This document shows positions 15,321-25,000 of a stretch of 53,490 bases of DNA, piece after piece (position 1 is the first letter of the stretch; each line of letters opens with the position of its first letter). The notes under the pieces were generated by a model. It was not told the DNA's origin, did no database searches, and worked only from the letters and a program-made list of their open reading frames with translations. Both the position numbers and the translations under genes were made by a program. The stretch spans positions 1 to 53,490 of the forward strand of contig JACZKP010000074.1 of NCBI GenBank assembly GCA_014860005.1. Direction: 5' to 3'. Origin of the DNA: Verrucomicrobiota bacterium. GTDB lineage: Bacteria; Verrucomicrobiota; Verrucomicrobiae; Limisphaerales; UBA11358.

Positions 15321-17831
15321 TTAGCCCGTCATTTTCCGGACGCTGATCCGACCCAACAGAATTGCGACGGAAACCGCGGTCACCAGCACCAAGGCAAGGT
15401 CAAAGCCGGTGTAAGCCCAGCGGGTTAACGTAGCGAGCCATCCAAGTTTCAACAGCACCAGCGCCCCGCACGCGCCCGTGATGACCAGCAGCAACCACAA
15501 CACACGCTGAAGTCCGGCAGGCGTCGCGGTGGTCGTACCGGGAGAGGGTTGTTGCAGCGCGAGCACCAGGCCCACGAGCAGCACGCCGATGCCAATCCAG
15601 AAATGCGCCGCATCAAGAGTAAACCGGCGAGCGGTCATGTATTCGGCCAGATCCGGCGTGCGCACTACGATTATGCCGCCCACCACCAGGCCGGCCAGTG
15701 TGAGCCATGACAGCGTGGAAGCGAGTTGTGCGGACACGACCTGACGCCGCACCGCCACGTCGCGCAGGCCAAGAATCACCAGCAACCCGGCCAGCAAAGC
15801 CAATAGCGCGTAGAGCACGGGCTTGAGCGTTTCTTCGCGGAACGCACCCAGGCGCACGGAGGCGGACGAGAATCCGAGCACGTTGTAATTCGGCGTCCAA
15901 CGCGGCCCGCCGTCCTCGGGCGAGAACGCGGTGAGCAGCACCGGTTGCTCGAAGAACTCCGAATTTGAGGCGTGGCAATCCGTGCAACCGCCCGAACCCA
16001 ATGCCGCGCGGGCCGGGGCGATGTCGTGATTGTATTTATGCACGTTGGCGTAGGGCGACGCTTCCCACTCGGCCTTCGCCATCACGCGATATTCCGTTCC
16101 CGAGTGATACACCCGGTCGCTGGAAACCCACACGACGCGCTTGCCTTGCAGATCGTAGTTGAGCGAGGTCAGGTGTCGCGTCACCGCAGTGATGAGCGCG
16201 TCCACTTCCTCGGGGCGATTGATCTCCAGCGCACCGCCGCCGTCGTCGTCTTTGATCGTGGCCAGTTCAGGATATTGCGTTGGATCATCGAAGTGCGCCT
16301 TCCACATCTTGTGAATGTCCGCCGGCCGCGGCTGCATGAGTCCCGGTTGACCGGGTGTTTCGATGCCCGGCCAGGTCGAGTGGACCCGGTTGACGGGATA
16401 AATCATCCCCTTGTAACGCGCCAGCACGGGCCGGAACGTCTCGGTCGGTTTGTCATTGTAACCCATGACTTTCAGGATGCCGTAGTGGTTGCGGTAAGCG
16501 CCGTCCACGCCGTAGAAGGTCCAAAGCTCCTTCATGCCTGGATCAATCCAGGCATCCGCGTTGAAGACATCGGCGGCCTGCACTTGGATGGGCATGACCT
16601 GTTTCACGGGCGTGTGGCAGGTTTGGCAGGCGATGGTTTCCAGATGCAGCGGCGGCAGCCACGGGTGCGTGGCAATGGGCGCGCCGAACTGGCCACTGGT
16701 GTGGCAGCTCGCACAATTGCGCACGGTGTTGTCCAAATCGTCGCGCACGCGCCCGCCAGGATCGTCGCCCTTGGCAATCTGATGCACCTCGCGCCCGTTG
16801 ATGCGCGGGTCATCGGCGTTGCTGCCGGCGGGATGGCAATCCACGCAACGCATCCCGGCCCGCAGGTGAACATCGGTGCGAGCGCGATAGTCCGCACCGC
16901 GTTTTTTCCACCCGGGCTGCGCGTGGCAGTTGAGACAGGTTTCGTTTCTGGGTTGGGTAACGACCCGCACCTTGAGGTAGCCATTGGCATCAAATTGCTT
17001 CAGGTCGTAAGCCACTTCCGGCGTTTGATTGCTGACCACGCTGCCGGTGACCCTGCCGAAGCCCGCGCCTTCCGTCGCGGCCCAACGGAAATTTAGTTTC
17101 TTGAGATGGTCGTTGCGTGTTTTGAGATCGTATTCGGGTAGATGACACAAGAGACAGTCGGCCTCAATGACGCCGGAATCGGACCACCGGGCTTTGAAAT
17201 AGTCGCCGTCGAAGCGATTGTCGCCGCCGGGCGTAAGGCCACTCGCTGGATCGCGCATCCATTCGTCGTAGCGTCTGCCGTCGCGATCAAACTCCAGCGG
17301 TCCGCCGCCGGGATGACAGTTGCCACAACCGCCGGTGACAAAGGTGGCCGAGGTCATGTCAATGGTGACGGGCGAACTGTTGCTCTTGGGCGCGAGGTAG
17401 CGGTAGAGCGGCGCGGGCGAGCACCACGCGCCGCCGTAGTTGCCGGGCGAGGACACCCATTGATAACGCTCGGCCATGTCCGCGGGCACGGCTTCGCCTT
17501 TGCCCTGCGTGAAGTGATAGCCCTCGGTGATCTTGTTGTAATCGTGACAGCCAATCGTGCCGCAGGTTTGGCGCGGCGAGTAAGGCGCGTTGGCATTGAT
17601 ACCTTTGACCGGGTCAATGACGTTGCCCAGTTCGTCCTTCAACTGATAGGGCGGACAGATGCGCACGGGACGCTTGCCTGCTTCATTGAGCGCCGCAGCC
17701 GCCGGGCGAGTTGCCCCGCGCCCCACGAGGATCGCCGCGACCATCACGGCGATGGAAACAAACAACACCACGCCCGCGCGGTAAGCCGCGCCAGAAGGCC
17801 GGTGTCGGGGAGGAGTCGTTGGCTGGTTCAT
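15321..17831 (-). CDS. Membrane-anchored octaheme c-type cytochrome
   Basis: An 836-residue protein: an N-terminal signal/anchor (residues 20-45), a large periplasmic domain and about five C-terminal membrane segments (665-830). Haem sites are one CX4CH (C90-GTIG-C95-H96) and seven CXXCH (C169, C226, C299, C329, C373, C402, C616), eight in all. GGCGNCHPGGGPLEFDRDGR is a striking block. I recognise a multihaem cytochrome but cannot assign it to a characterised enzyme; octahaem tetrathionate/nitrite/hydroxylamine-type enzymes are alternatives. The membrane domain has few histidines, so it may anchor rather than bind haem b. Its operon (ArsR2, permease, thiol carriers, flavoprotein) suggests metalloid-linked electron transfer. 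Its maturation would need reduced CXXCH thiols, which CcdA and the thioredoxin could supply. Confidence 0.9.
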   Translation of the reverse strand: MNQPTTPPRHRPSGAAYRAGVVLFVSIAVMVAAILVGRGATRPAAAALNEAGKRPVRICPPYQLKDELGNVIDPVKGINANAPYSPRQTCGTIGCHDYNKITEGYHFTQGKGEAVPADMAERYQWVSSPGNYGGAWCSPAPLYRYLAPKSNSSPVTIDMTSATFVTGGCGNCHPGGGPLEFDRDGRRYDEWMRDPASGLTPGGDNRFDGDYFKARWSDSGVIEADCLLCHLPEYDLKTRNDHLKKLNFRWAATEGAGFGRVTGSVVSNQTPEVAYDLKQFDANGYLKVRVVTQPRNETCLNCHAQPGWKKRGADYRARTDVHLRAGMRCVDCHPAGSNADDPRINGREVHQIAKGDDPGGRVRDDLDNTVRNCASCHTSGQFGAPIATHPWLPPLHLETIACQTCHTPVKQVMPIQVQAADVFNADAWIDPGMKELWTFYGVDGAYRNHYGILKVMGYNDKPTETFRPVLARYKGMIYPVNRVHSTWPGIETPGQPGLMQPRPADIHKMWKAHFDDPTQYPELATIKDDDGGGALEINRPEEVDALITAVTRHLTSLNYDLQGKRVVWVSSDRVYHSGTEYRVMAKAEWEASPYANVHKYNHDIAPARAALGSGGCTDCHASNSEFFEQPVLLTAFSPEDGGPRWTPNYNVLGFSSASVRLGAFREETLKPVLYALLALLAGLLVILGLRDVAVRRQVVSAQLASTLSWLTLAGLVVGGIIVVRTPDLAEYMTARRFTLDAAHFWIGIGVLLVGLVLALQQPSPGTTTATPAGLQRVLWLLLVITGACGALVLLKLGWLATLTRWAYTGFDLALVLVTAVSVAILLGRISVRKMTG

Positions 17832-17885
17832 AACGGTGTAAGTTGGTTGCCGGCATCAAAGGCGTTCGCGCCAGTTCAAAGAGCG

Positions 17886-18368
17886 TTAATTGATCGCCGG
17901 GGTTGGACTTTGGACTTCCACCCCGAGTTCCTTCCACTTGCCAAGAATGTCTTCCTTCCCATAGAAGCCCTCGTGGCGAAACAGTTCCTTGCCTTCGGCG
18001 TCGTAGAAAATTTGCGTGGGGATGGCGCGAATGCCGTATTGCTTGCCCGCATCCGGATTTTCCCACACGTCAATGAACTCTGTGCTGAAGTGATCCGTAT
18101 AATTGGCCATCAAGTCATCCAGAATCGGTTTCATCAATTTGCACGGAATGCATTTGCTCGCTCCAAGATCCACAAGGCGGGGCTGTTTGGCTTTTGCGGC
18201 GGCAGGAGTAGTTGTCGCACTTGCACCGGACGACTGCGCGGCTGCGGCCATGGCGTCAGCCCCCAGCGGGTCGGCGGGTGAAGTGGATTTGCGCTCTTTG
18301 GCGATGAACGCCAGGGCCGCCACGGCGACGACCGCCACGGCGATGATGATACGTGTGGTTTTGTTCAT
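17886..18368 (-). CDS. Membrane-anchored thioredoxin-like protein
   Basis: A 160-residue protein with one N-terminal membrane helix (residues 6-23), an Ala/Ser/Thr-rich linker (30-60) and a thioredoxin fold. The active site is C73-I-P-C76 in GASKCIPCKLMKPIL, with the cis-proline loop IRAIPTQIFYD. The domain should face the periplasm. GGAG lies before the ATG. It stands between the CxxC protein and the octahaem cytochrome; with CcdA it forms a plausible transmembrane reducing pathway. Confidence 0.92.
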   Translation of the reverse strand: MNKTTRIIIAVAVVAVAALAFIAKERKSTSPADPLGADAMAAAAQSSGASATTTPAAAKAKQPRLVDLGASKCIPCKLMKPILDDLMANYTDHFSTEFIDVWENPDAGKQYGIRAIPTQIFYDAEGKELFRHEGFYGKEDILGKWKELGVEVQSPTPAIN

Positions 18369-18392
18369 GTTAACTCCAATGGGTAGTGCCGC

Positions 18393-18638
18393 TCAGGCGG
18401 AGGCGGCGGGTTGCAGCAGGGACTTGAGTTCATTCACGTTCGGGACTTTGCCGCTGACCTTCACCTTGCCGTCCACGACGAGTGCGGGTGTCATCATCAC
18501 GCCGAAAGACATGATCTGATTGAGGTCGGTGACTTTTTCGAGTTCGTAGGGCAGGCCGAGCGCTTGCGCGGCTTGTTCCGTGGCTTGCGTGAGGGCGTTG
18601 CATTTGGCGCAGCCCGTTCCGAGGATTTGAAGTTTCAT
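18393..18638 (-). CDS. Small thioredoxin-like redox-active disulfide protein
   Basis: An 81-residue cytoplasmic protein of the 'redox-active disulfide protein 2' family. Active site is C10-A-K-C13 in ILGTGCAKCNALTQ, with MMTPALVVDG as the cis-proline loop. AGGA precedes the start. These proteins are often encoded next to DUF318 permeases, as here (30 bp downstream of one), which suggests it serves the permease by thiol exchange or metal handover. Confidence 0.9.
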   Translation of the reverse strand: MKLQILGTGCAKCNALTQATEQAAQALGLPYELEKVTDLNQIMSFGVMMTPALVVDGKVKVSGKVPNVNELKSLLQPAASA

Positions 18639-18667
18639 ATTTGTTCCTTTGTTTGTGGTTTTGAGTT

Positions 18668-19972
18668 TTAGAAAAGCGCTCCGTAGATCATGCCGCTGAT
18701 GGTGGCCATAACGATGACGAGGATGATAAATACCACCGTCTTTTGGAGTCCCATGATGCCCCGCAGCACCAACATGCTCGGCAAGGACAACGCCGGGCCG
18801 GCCAATAGCAGCGCGAGCGCCGGACCTTTGCCCATGCCGCTACCAATCAGTCCTTGGAGAATCGGCACTTCCGTCAGCGTGGCGAAATACATGAACGCGC
18901 CCACGATGGAGGCGAAGAAATTCGACCACAGCGAATTGCCACCCACGAGTTTCACGACCCACGCGTTGGGAATGAGTCCTTCATTGCCCGGACGTCCGAG
19001 CAGCAGTCCCGCCACCAGCACCCCAATCAGCAGCAGCGGTAAAATTTGTTTCGCGAACGTCCAGGTGGCGGAAAACCATTCGCCCGATTCGCCGTCACTG
19101 GTGCTGGTGATGATCGAAAGACCAATCGCACCGACAATGAACGCCAGCATCGGTTCGTGTGGCAACAGGATGGAGAGCGCCACCGTGGGCGCAGCCACCA
19201 GCGCAACCTTCCACCAACGCAGCCCGATCCACTTCACGAGCACGACACCAAATGCGACACTGAACGCTGCCGTGATCGGCCACTTGAGCGTCCAGACCGT
19301 GTGCCACAAACCGCCTTCGCCATCGGGCTTGCCCCAGTTCGCAAACACCAGAATCCCGATCATCGCTGCGAAGTAAAAAACCGTCTGCCAGAGCGGTCGT
19401 TTCACGTCCGGCTCGGGCAACTGCGCTGCCGCTGCCGCCTTGGCTTGTTCCTCCTTGCGATAAATGAAGTGCATCGCCAGACCAATAACGACGCTGAACA
19501 CAATCGCACCAATGGCTCGTGCAATGCCGAGTTCGAGTCCGAGAATCCGCGCCGTCAATACAATCGCCAACACGTTGATCGCCGGACCGGAATAAAGGAA
19601 CGCCGTCGCCGGACCGAGTCCTGCGCCCATGCGCCAGATGCCTGCGAACAACGGCAGCACGGTGCAGGAACACACCGCGAGAATCGTCCCCGACACCGAC
19701 GCCACACCGTAAGCCACCGCCTTGTTCGCCTTCGGCCCGAGATATTTCATCACCGACGCCTGGCTGATGAACACGCCAATCGCCCCCGCGATGAAGAACG
19801 CGGGAATGAGGCAAAGAATGACATGCTCCTGCGCATACCACTTCACGAGTTCAAACGCCTCGGTCACGGCGTTGTCAAACCGCGTCGCACCGACTGGCAA
19901 ATAGAAGCACGCCAGAAACACCGCCACGATGGCAGCCAGCGCCTTCCATTCGAGTTTCCAGTTCGTTTTCAC
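18668..19972 (-). CDS. DUF318-family permease (ArsP-like)
   Basis: A 434-residue inner-membrane permease with about ten to eleven hydrophobic segments in two halves. Visible family features are AVCSCTVLPLFAGIWRMGAG and FLYSGPAINVLAIVLTARIL in the first half and a matching GKGPALALLLAGPALSLPSM in the second. Characterised DUF318 members (ArsP) export trivalent methylated and aromatic arsenicals; others are proposed Cu/Zn exporters. Its place right after arsR2 and across from arsM, which makes methylated arsenicals, favours an ArsP role. The Cys pair CSC in the transport region could bind As(III). Substrate is inferred from context. Confidence 0.88.
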   Translation of the reverse strand: MKTNWKLEWKALAAIVAVFLACFYLPVGATRFDNAVTEAFELVKWYAQEHVILCLIPAFFIAGAIGVFISQASVMKYLGPKANKAVAYGVASVSGTILAVCSCTVLPLFAGIWRMGAGLGPATAFLYSGPAINVLAIVLTARILGLELGIARAIGAIVFSVVIGLAMHFIYRKEEQAKAAAAAQLPEPDVKRPLWQTVFYFAAMIGILVFANWGKPDGEGGLWHTVWTLKWPITAAFSVAFGVVLVKWIGLRWWKVALVAAPTVALSILLPHEPMLAFIVGAIGLSIITSTSDGESGEWFSATWTFAKQILPLLLIGVLVAGLLLGRPGNEGLIPNAWVVKLVGGNSLWSNFFASIVGAFMYFATLTEVPILQGLIGSGMGKGPALALLLAGPALSLPSMLVLRGIMGLQKTVVFIILVIVMATISGMIYGALF

Positions 19973-20011
19973 TTAGCCAATCCGCTAACTATGCGAGCAA
20001 AAAAATCCGGG

Positions 20012-20335
20012 TCATTTGCCATTGCCATTGCCATTCTTCTGCACGGCTTGGACGCACTCGAAAAAGTTCAGGACGCACGGAACGCGCAACCGGTAAAAGA
20101 CCTGCGAACCGCGCTTTTCGTCCTCTAGAATCCCGGCGGCCTTGAGCTGGCTGAGATGACGGGAAACCGTCGGCATCTCCACCCCGATCATGTCGGTGAG
20201 TTCGTTTACGCACCGTTCACCGCGCGACAGTTCATCCACGATGAACAGGCGGGTGGGATGCGCGAGGGCTTTGATGATTTGGGCCTTCGCTTTGTAGTCA
20301 GCTTTTGCATTCGCCGTCATAGTCAGCGCTTGCAT
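20012..20335 (-). CDS. arsR: ArsR-family repressor (second copy)
   Basis: A 107-residue winged-helix repressor heading the long minus-strand run. It shows IIKALAHPTRLFIVDELSRG, ERCVNELTDMIGVEMPTVSR and HLSQLKAAGILEDEKRGSQV. There is no CVC pair; cysteines are C42, C87 and C94, so As(III) or another metal would be sensed with a different arrangement from ArsR1. C87 and C94 sit in the C-terminal helix, as in some ArsR2-type sensors. ATG 20320 is an alternative start. It ends in Asn/Gly repeats. 39 bp separate it from the permease. Confidence 0.92.
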   Translation of the reverse strand: MQALTMTANAKADYKAKAQIIKALAHPTRLFIVDELSRGERCVNELTDMIGVEMPTVSRHLSQLKAAGILEDEKRGSQVFYRLRVPCVLNFFECVQAVQKNGNGNGK

Positions 20336-20519
20336 AATTCGCTATTTCGCTAAATCGCGCTCAGCGCAGGTTGCTGTTTTCTAAGCGGAAATTGTCCTGG
20401 TATAGACTTTTAAGAATGACGTCATAGAAAGTTTGCGTCCTTTTTTCGGGTCATTCGTCATCAGAAGCAGAAGCGGTAACGAAGACCGACAAAACAATAA
20501 ACGAGAACGACAATAAAAC
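20336..20519. promoter_or_regulatory. Divergent arsR2 / arsM control region
   Basis: A 184-bp region between arsR2 (minus) and arsM (plus). It contains tandem TTCGCTA words at 20338-20352 overlapping the arsR2 start area, a candidate ArsR2 operator. It also has TGCATAATT (20331-20339, running into arsR2) and the palindrome ATGACGTCAT (20416-20425). Both words occur in the arsR1 control region as well. Promoter boxes are not clear. Confidence 0.45.
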
Positions 20520-21338
20520 ATGAAGACAGCAACACTTGAGCAAGATGAAGTAAGAACCGTAGTGCGCGAACGCTACGGCAAGATCGCCACCAGCAACAGC
20601 GGATGCGGCTGCGGGCCTACTTGCTGCAGCCCGACGGAAGCTTCATCGCCGGGCACGCACGATCCCAAGGCGGTTTCCCAGGGACTGGGCTACTCGGCGA
20701 CGGACACGGACGGTGTGCCGGAGGGCGCGAATCTCGGGTTGGGTTGCGGCAATCCGCAAGCCATCGCCGCTTTGAAGCCCGGTGAAACAGTGCTTGATCT
20801 TGGCAGCGGAGCAGGGTTCGACACGTTTCTTGCGGCTCGCGCGGTCGGGCCGAAGGGCTTCGTCATCGGCGTGGACATGACGCCTGAAATGGTGAGCAAG
20901 GCGCGCAAGAATCAGGCAACGGGCGGTTACGCGAACGTTGAGTTTCGCATCGGCGAAATCGAAAGCCTTCCGGTGGCGAACGATTCCGTGGACGCCATCA
21001 TCTCGAACTGCGTCATCAATTTGTCGCCGGACAAGCCGCGCGTGTTCCGCGAATCGTTCCGCGTGCTGAAACCCGGCGGGCGGCTCGCAATCTCGGACGT
21101 GGTCGCGCTGGCGGAGATTCCCGCAGAACTGCGCAAGGATTGGGAGCTTTACACCGGCTGCGTGGCGGGCGCTTCGACGATTTCAGAAATCAAATCGTGG
21201 CTGGCAGCGGCGGGATTTACGCAGATTCGCGTTGAGCCGAAGGACGGAAGCCGCAAGATTATCGGCGAATGGTTTCCGGGCCAGCACGTCGAGGAATTTG
21301 TCACATCGGCCACAATTGAAGCGGTGAAGCCAAACTGA
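20520..21338 (+). CDS. arsM: Arsenite S-adenosylmethionine methyltransferase
   Basis: Converts arsenite to methylated arsenicals using SAM. The 272-residue protein has the Cys-rich N-terminus [12 protein letters not shown], the SAM-binding [20 protein letters not shown] and [15 protein letters not shown], and the three conserved As(III)-binding cysteines: C76 in LGLGCGNP, C164 in [12 protein letters not shown] and C214 in YTGCVAGA. The start lacks a clear Shine-Dalgarno. Divergent from arsR2, so probably derepressed by arsenite together with the ArsP-like permease, which could export its products. Confidence 0.96.
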   Translation: MKTATLEQDEVRTVVRERYGKIATSNSGCGCGPTCCSPTEASSPGTHDPKAVSQGLGYSATDTDGVPEGANLGLGCGNPQAIAALKPGETVLDLGSGAGFDTFLAARAVGPKGFVIGVDMTPEMVSKARKNQATGGYANVEFRIGEIESLPVANDSVDAIISNCVINLSPDKPRVFRESFRVLKPGGRLAISDVVALAEIPAELRKDWELYTGCVAGASTISEIKSWLAAAGFTQIRVEPKDGSRKIIGEWFPGQHVEEFVTSATIEAVKPN

Positions 21339-21345
21339 CTTCATC

Positions 21346-21413
21346 GTAGCAGCGGACGTAAGTCCGCTCCATCCTCGCGCATGAAGTTAGAGCCGACTCA
21401 CGTCGGCTGCTAC
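21346..21413. repeat. Hairpin repeat between arsM and sigZ
   Basis: GTAGCAGCGGACGTAAGTCC at 21346 onward and a nearly complementary arm ending at 21413 (about 20 of 24 paired) form a long stem. The same family appears in E3 (5280-5342). No T-run follows, so termination is uncertain, though it would fit between two genes. Confidence 0.7.
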
Positions 21414-21424
21414 GCATAATTGAC

Positions 21425-21979
21425 ATGAACGCCACGCTCGAACACATCTGGCACGAGTTCGCCGCAAGGTTGGGTCAGTTCATCCGCGCGCGGGTGAGCG
21501 ATCCGGCCACGGCGGAGGACATTTTGCAGGACGTGTTTGTGAAGATTCAGGTGCGACTGAATCAACTCAAAGACCCGGCCCGGTTGCAAAGCTGGATTTA
21601 TCTTATCGCGCGCAACGCCATCATTGATCACTACCGCACGCGCAAGGAAACCGTGGAAGTGCCGGAAACCCTGACCACCGATCACGAGCCGGAGAGCGGC
21701 GAAATGGACGAACTCAAAGCCTCGTTCCGGCGCATGATCTTCAGCTTGCCTGATCCCTATCGCGAAGCGCTCGTGCTGACGGAGTTTGAGGGCCTGACGC
21801 AACAACAACTCGCGGATCGCCTGGGTCTTTCCCTGTCGGGCGCAAAGTCGCGCGTCCAACGCGGACGGGAGCAATTGAAACAGAGGCTCCACGAATGTTG
21901 CACGTTCGAGTTCGACCGGCGGGGCAAGGTGATTGATTGCATCCCGCGCGAAAAGGCGGAGTGCAAGGAGTGCGGTTGA
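21425..21979 (+). CDS. sigZ: RNA polymerase sigma factor SigZ-like (ECF)
   Basis: A 184-residue ECF sigma factor. Region 2: RARVSDPATAEDILQDVFVK and LQSWIYLIARNAIIDHYRTR. Region 4: LVLTEFEGLTQQQLADRLGL followed by SLSGAKSRVQRGREQLKQRL. The C-terminal tail is Cys-rich (CCTFEFDRRGKVIDC and ECKECG, five cysteines), which resembles SigZ tails and could sense metal or thiols. It follows arsM by 86 bp on the same strand. No anti-sigma gene is adjacent. Its targets are unknown; a link to arsenic stress is by position only. Confidence 0.9.
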   Translation: MNATLEHIWHEFAARLGQFIRARVSDPATAEDILQDVFVKIQVRLNQLKDPARLQSWIYLIARNAIIDHYRTRKETVEVPETLTTDHEPESGEMDELKASFRRMIFSLPDPYREALVLTEFEGLTQQQLADRLGLSLSGAKSRVQRGREQLKQRLHECCTFEFDRRGKVIDCIPREKAECKECG

Positions 21980-22049
21980 GCCACCAGTAGTTTTGCCGCC
22001 TCGGCCACCCACTGACCGCAAGGCCAGGAACTACCAGCGTTACTTCGGT

Positions 22050-25000
22050 TTAGGGTGTGGTTGTCATCAACACCCGCAGTCGGTAATAACGCTGGCCACT
22101 GGGTGGTGTCGGATCGCTCACGGTGATCCAGCCTGATTGGGTTGCCGGCGGAAAATCGGTGCGGGAGTCAAAGAGAATTGCCGGCGACGACCAATTCGTA
22201 ACGTCGGTTGTGGATTCGACCACGTAGGCAATGTCGTTGCGACCGGCGTCGAAGGGAAAGCGGATGGCCGGGGCTGAAATCGAACCGGCAAACTCCGGCG
22301 CGCGGTCATCCGGGTCGTCCGTCAGCGTCAGGCCCAGGGCATATCGTAACAGATTGGCAACGCCGACACCCTGAGGATCAGCTCCCGGACCTGACACAAA
22401 CGGGTCGGCAAGGTCCGCGGGATCCGAAAACGCAGCGGCCTGCCACGCAGGGAAGGTGGCCGGTGCGCCGTCCACGCGAATCTCCAGGATGCGGCCTTGC
22501 ACAAGCCCGTGCCCAAAGTCTGCGGCTTCAGCAACGGTGGTGATTTGCACGTTGGTCAGTTGCGACCACGATTGATCCTCATAAAGGTGAGTCCCCAGCA
22601 TGTCAGGCATGAATGCCCGCGATGGCACGCCCGCGATTGAGCCGGCCAGATTCACGTTGAACGGGACAAAGAAACCGCCGCGGAGGTGATCGCCGGACAT
22701 TGGTGGAGCGGACAGGTAAACGTCCAGTGCCGCCGGTCCAACCGGCGCGGATTGAAGGACGAGCAAACCGTTGCCGGCGGCGGCCGGTTGCGCATAGACC
22801 GGCGAACCAGTTTTACCGAAGCCGAAATGATGCACCAAACCGTTGGCACCGGGGGCGTGAAGTGCAGTCTGATTGAGCCGCAAGATTCCGCTGCCGGTGG
22901 GGAATCCGATCTGGCCATGACCGGTGAGAGTCGCGGTTGCCGCGACGTTGACCGGTGAACCCAGTGACCCAGCCAAGGCGAGGGTGCCATTCTCAACTTG
23001 AACAGGCTCGGTGTGCAACGAGCTGTCCGTCGAAAGCAGAAGGGTGCCGCCGCCGGTCTTGGTCAGGGAATTTGTGCCGGAGACGCCGCCGCGCAGCTCC
23101 AGGGTATTGCGTGCGCCGTCCACATGAATGTCCGTGGGGCCAGTCAGCACGACGGGGTTGAGAAGAATGGCTTGATTGTCCTGACTGCCGGGGTCGTAAC
23201 GTAGCGCGCCGAGTCTGCCAAAACTCTGCTCTTCGGGGATTTCCGGGCCGCGTCCCAAACCTGCAAGTGAAAGGGGGCCGCCAAAGTTGTAAATCCGGGG
23301 TCCACTGACGTCGTTGGCAGAAATCAACCGAAGCTGTCCCCCCGCTTGAACCGCGATGTTGGTGGACGCGGTGGGGGTGGCGGGTTGTGTTACCAACAGC
23401 ACGCCTTCCTCGATCAACGTCGCACCCGTGTAAGTCTTGGCCTCGCCCGTGAGGGAGGCCACGCCCGGGCCTGACTTGATGAGTCCGCCCGGCCCGGCCC
23501 AGTTGGCACGTAGGCGCAAGGCTCCGTGCTCCGCGTGACCAACAATGTTCGTGACGTGCAGCCGTAGATCAGACTGGAGCATCGTGCCCGCGAGTACTTC
23601 GAATTCAACATAACTTCCAGCCGCACCGCCCACTTCGACACGCGCAGGGCCGTTGGTGCAGTGGAAAGTCAGTGTGTTGCCAGTGTCCTGGTCGCGGACG
23701 CGGTTGCGGTTTGTTGAGCTGGCTTGCGGGAAGTATATGTGGCCGATGGTGACAGGGGCACGGAGGTTGACGTTGCGGTCTGTTTCTGTTGGTGGCGGGA
23801 GGATGGCCACCGCGCCGGCGCCGTTGGGGTAGGGCAGGGGAGCGCTGGACCAGTTTCCATCCAAAGTCCAATCACCACTACCCGTCGGCAGGAACGTGGG
23901 CGCCGGCGGCGGAACGGTGAAACTGGCCTTGATGACCGGACTCCAAACGCCCGTGCTGCTGCGCACCCGTGCCTGAACGGTCGTGGACTGGTTTACCGTG
24001 ATGGGGCTGGTGTAAGCCGTGCCCGTGATGCCCCCGCCGGGGGCGCGCGGATCGGTGCCGTTGGTCGCGTAGTAAATCGCGCCGCTGCCATTGGGATTGG
24101 ACAACGTCAGTTCGAGCCCCGCGGTAACAACGCCCCCGTAATGACTAAACGTGGGCGCGAGCGTGGCCGGCCATAGACCTTGTTGCGTCAATTGGGTGAA
24201 GAAGGTGTTGCGCCGCGTGTCACTCACAATCCAGGTATTGTAGAAACCCTCGTTCACCGTCGTGCCGAGGGTTTCCTGCATGATGGGATTGATGGTGTTG
24301 CGCAGTCCCAGGTAAGTGGCCTGCATGTTGGTTTTGACAAGCGTGCCACCGTTGAAGAAATGCTTTTGAACCCGGTCTCCGAAGCGCAGACGGAATTCCG
24401 GCGAGACGCGCAGCAGCGTGTAGAGCGCCTGAATGTAATGCCAGGACGTGGTTTGCGCATCGTTTCGGATGAGATCGCCGGTGAATGTGTTGTAAGTGAT
24501 GGGGCGTTCGTAAATGCCGAAGGCGCCCTCGGCATCCCACATGTAGAAACGCCAGCGGCCGGCCGGACTGCGTTCGCGGGCGGCCACCCAATTGTTGTGC
24601 GGCCAGTCCCACATGGCGGCGAACGCGTTGACGACGATGTAGTCAATGTAATTGTCCAGGTCGAGGTAGTCGTGAACCCCTTGATACGCGCCCAACCCTG
24701 CCAGGTTGGTGGAGCGGAGATAGGCAAACATCTTCTTCCAATGCAGCGGGTCGCCACTGGAGAATTCGTTGACTTGTTGCACGTCCCAAGCCTCGGAGCT
24801 TTGGTGATGTTCCTGCATGAACCCTTCGCGCAGGCGTTCGCACAAGTTGAAGTAGCCTTTGAAAACGCCGTTGACATAGACCGTATTGAAAATGCCGATG
24901 CTGCTCTTCTGCCCAGTCCCCAGATAAAGGCGGCGCATGAGTTCGTCCTTGAGGAACGGATTACTGATGTCGTTCTTGCCCGCGCGCACGCGCACGTCGT

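Noticed and set aside
15972..18281. Two plus-strand frames of over 370 codons opposite the octahaem cytochrome and thioredoxin
   Set aside because: Both strands cannot be coding here; the minus strand has eight haem motifs and a CIPC site.
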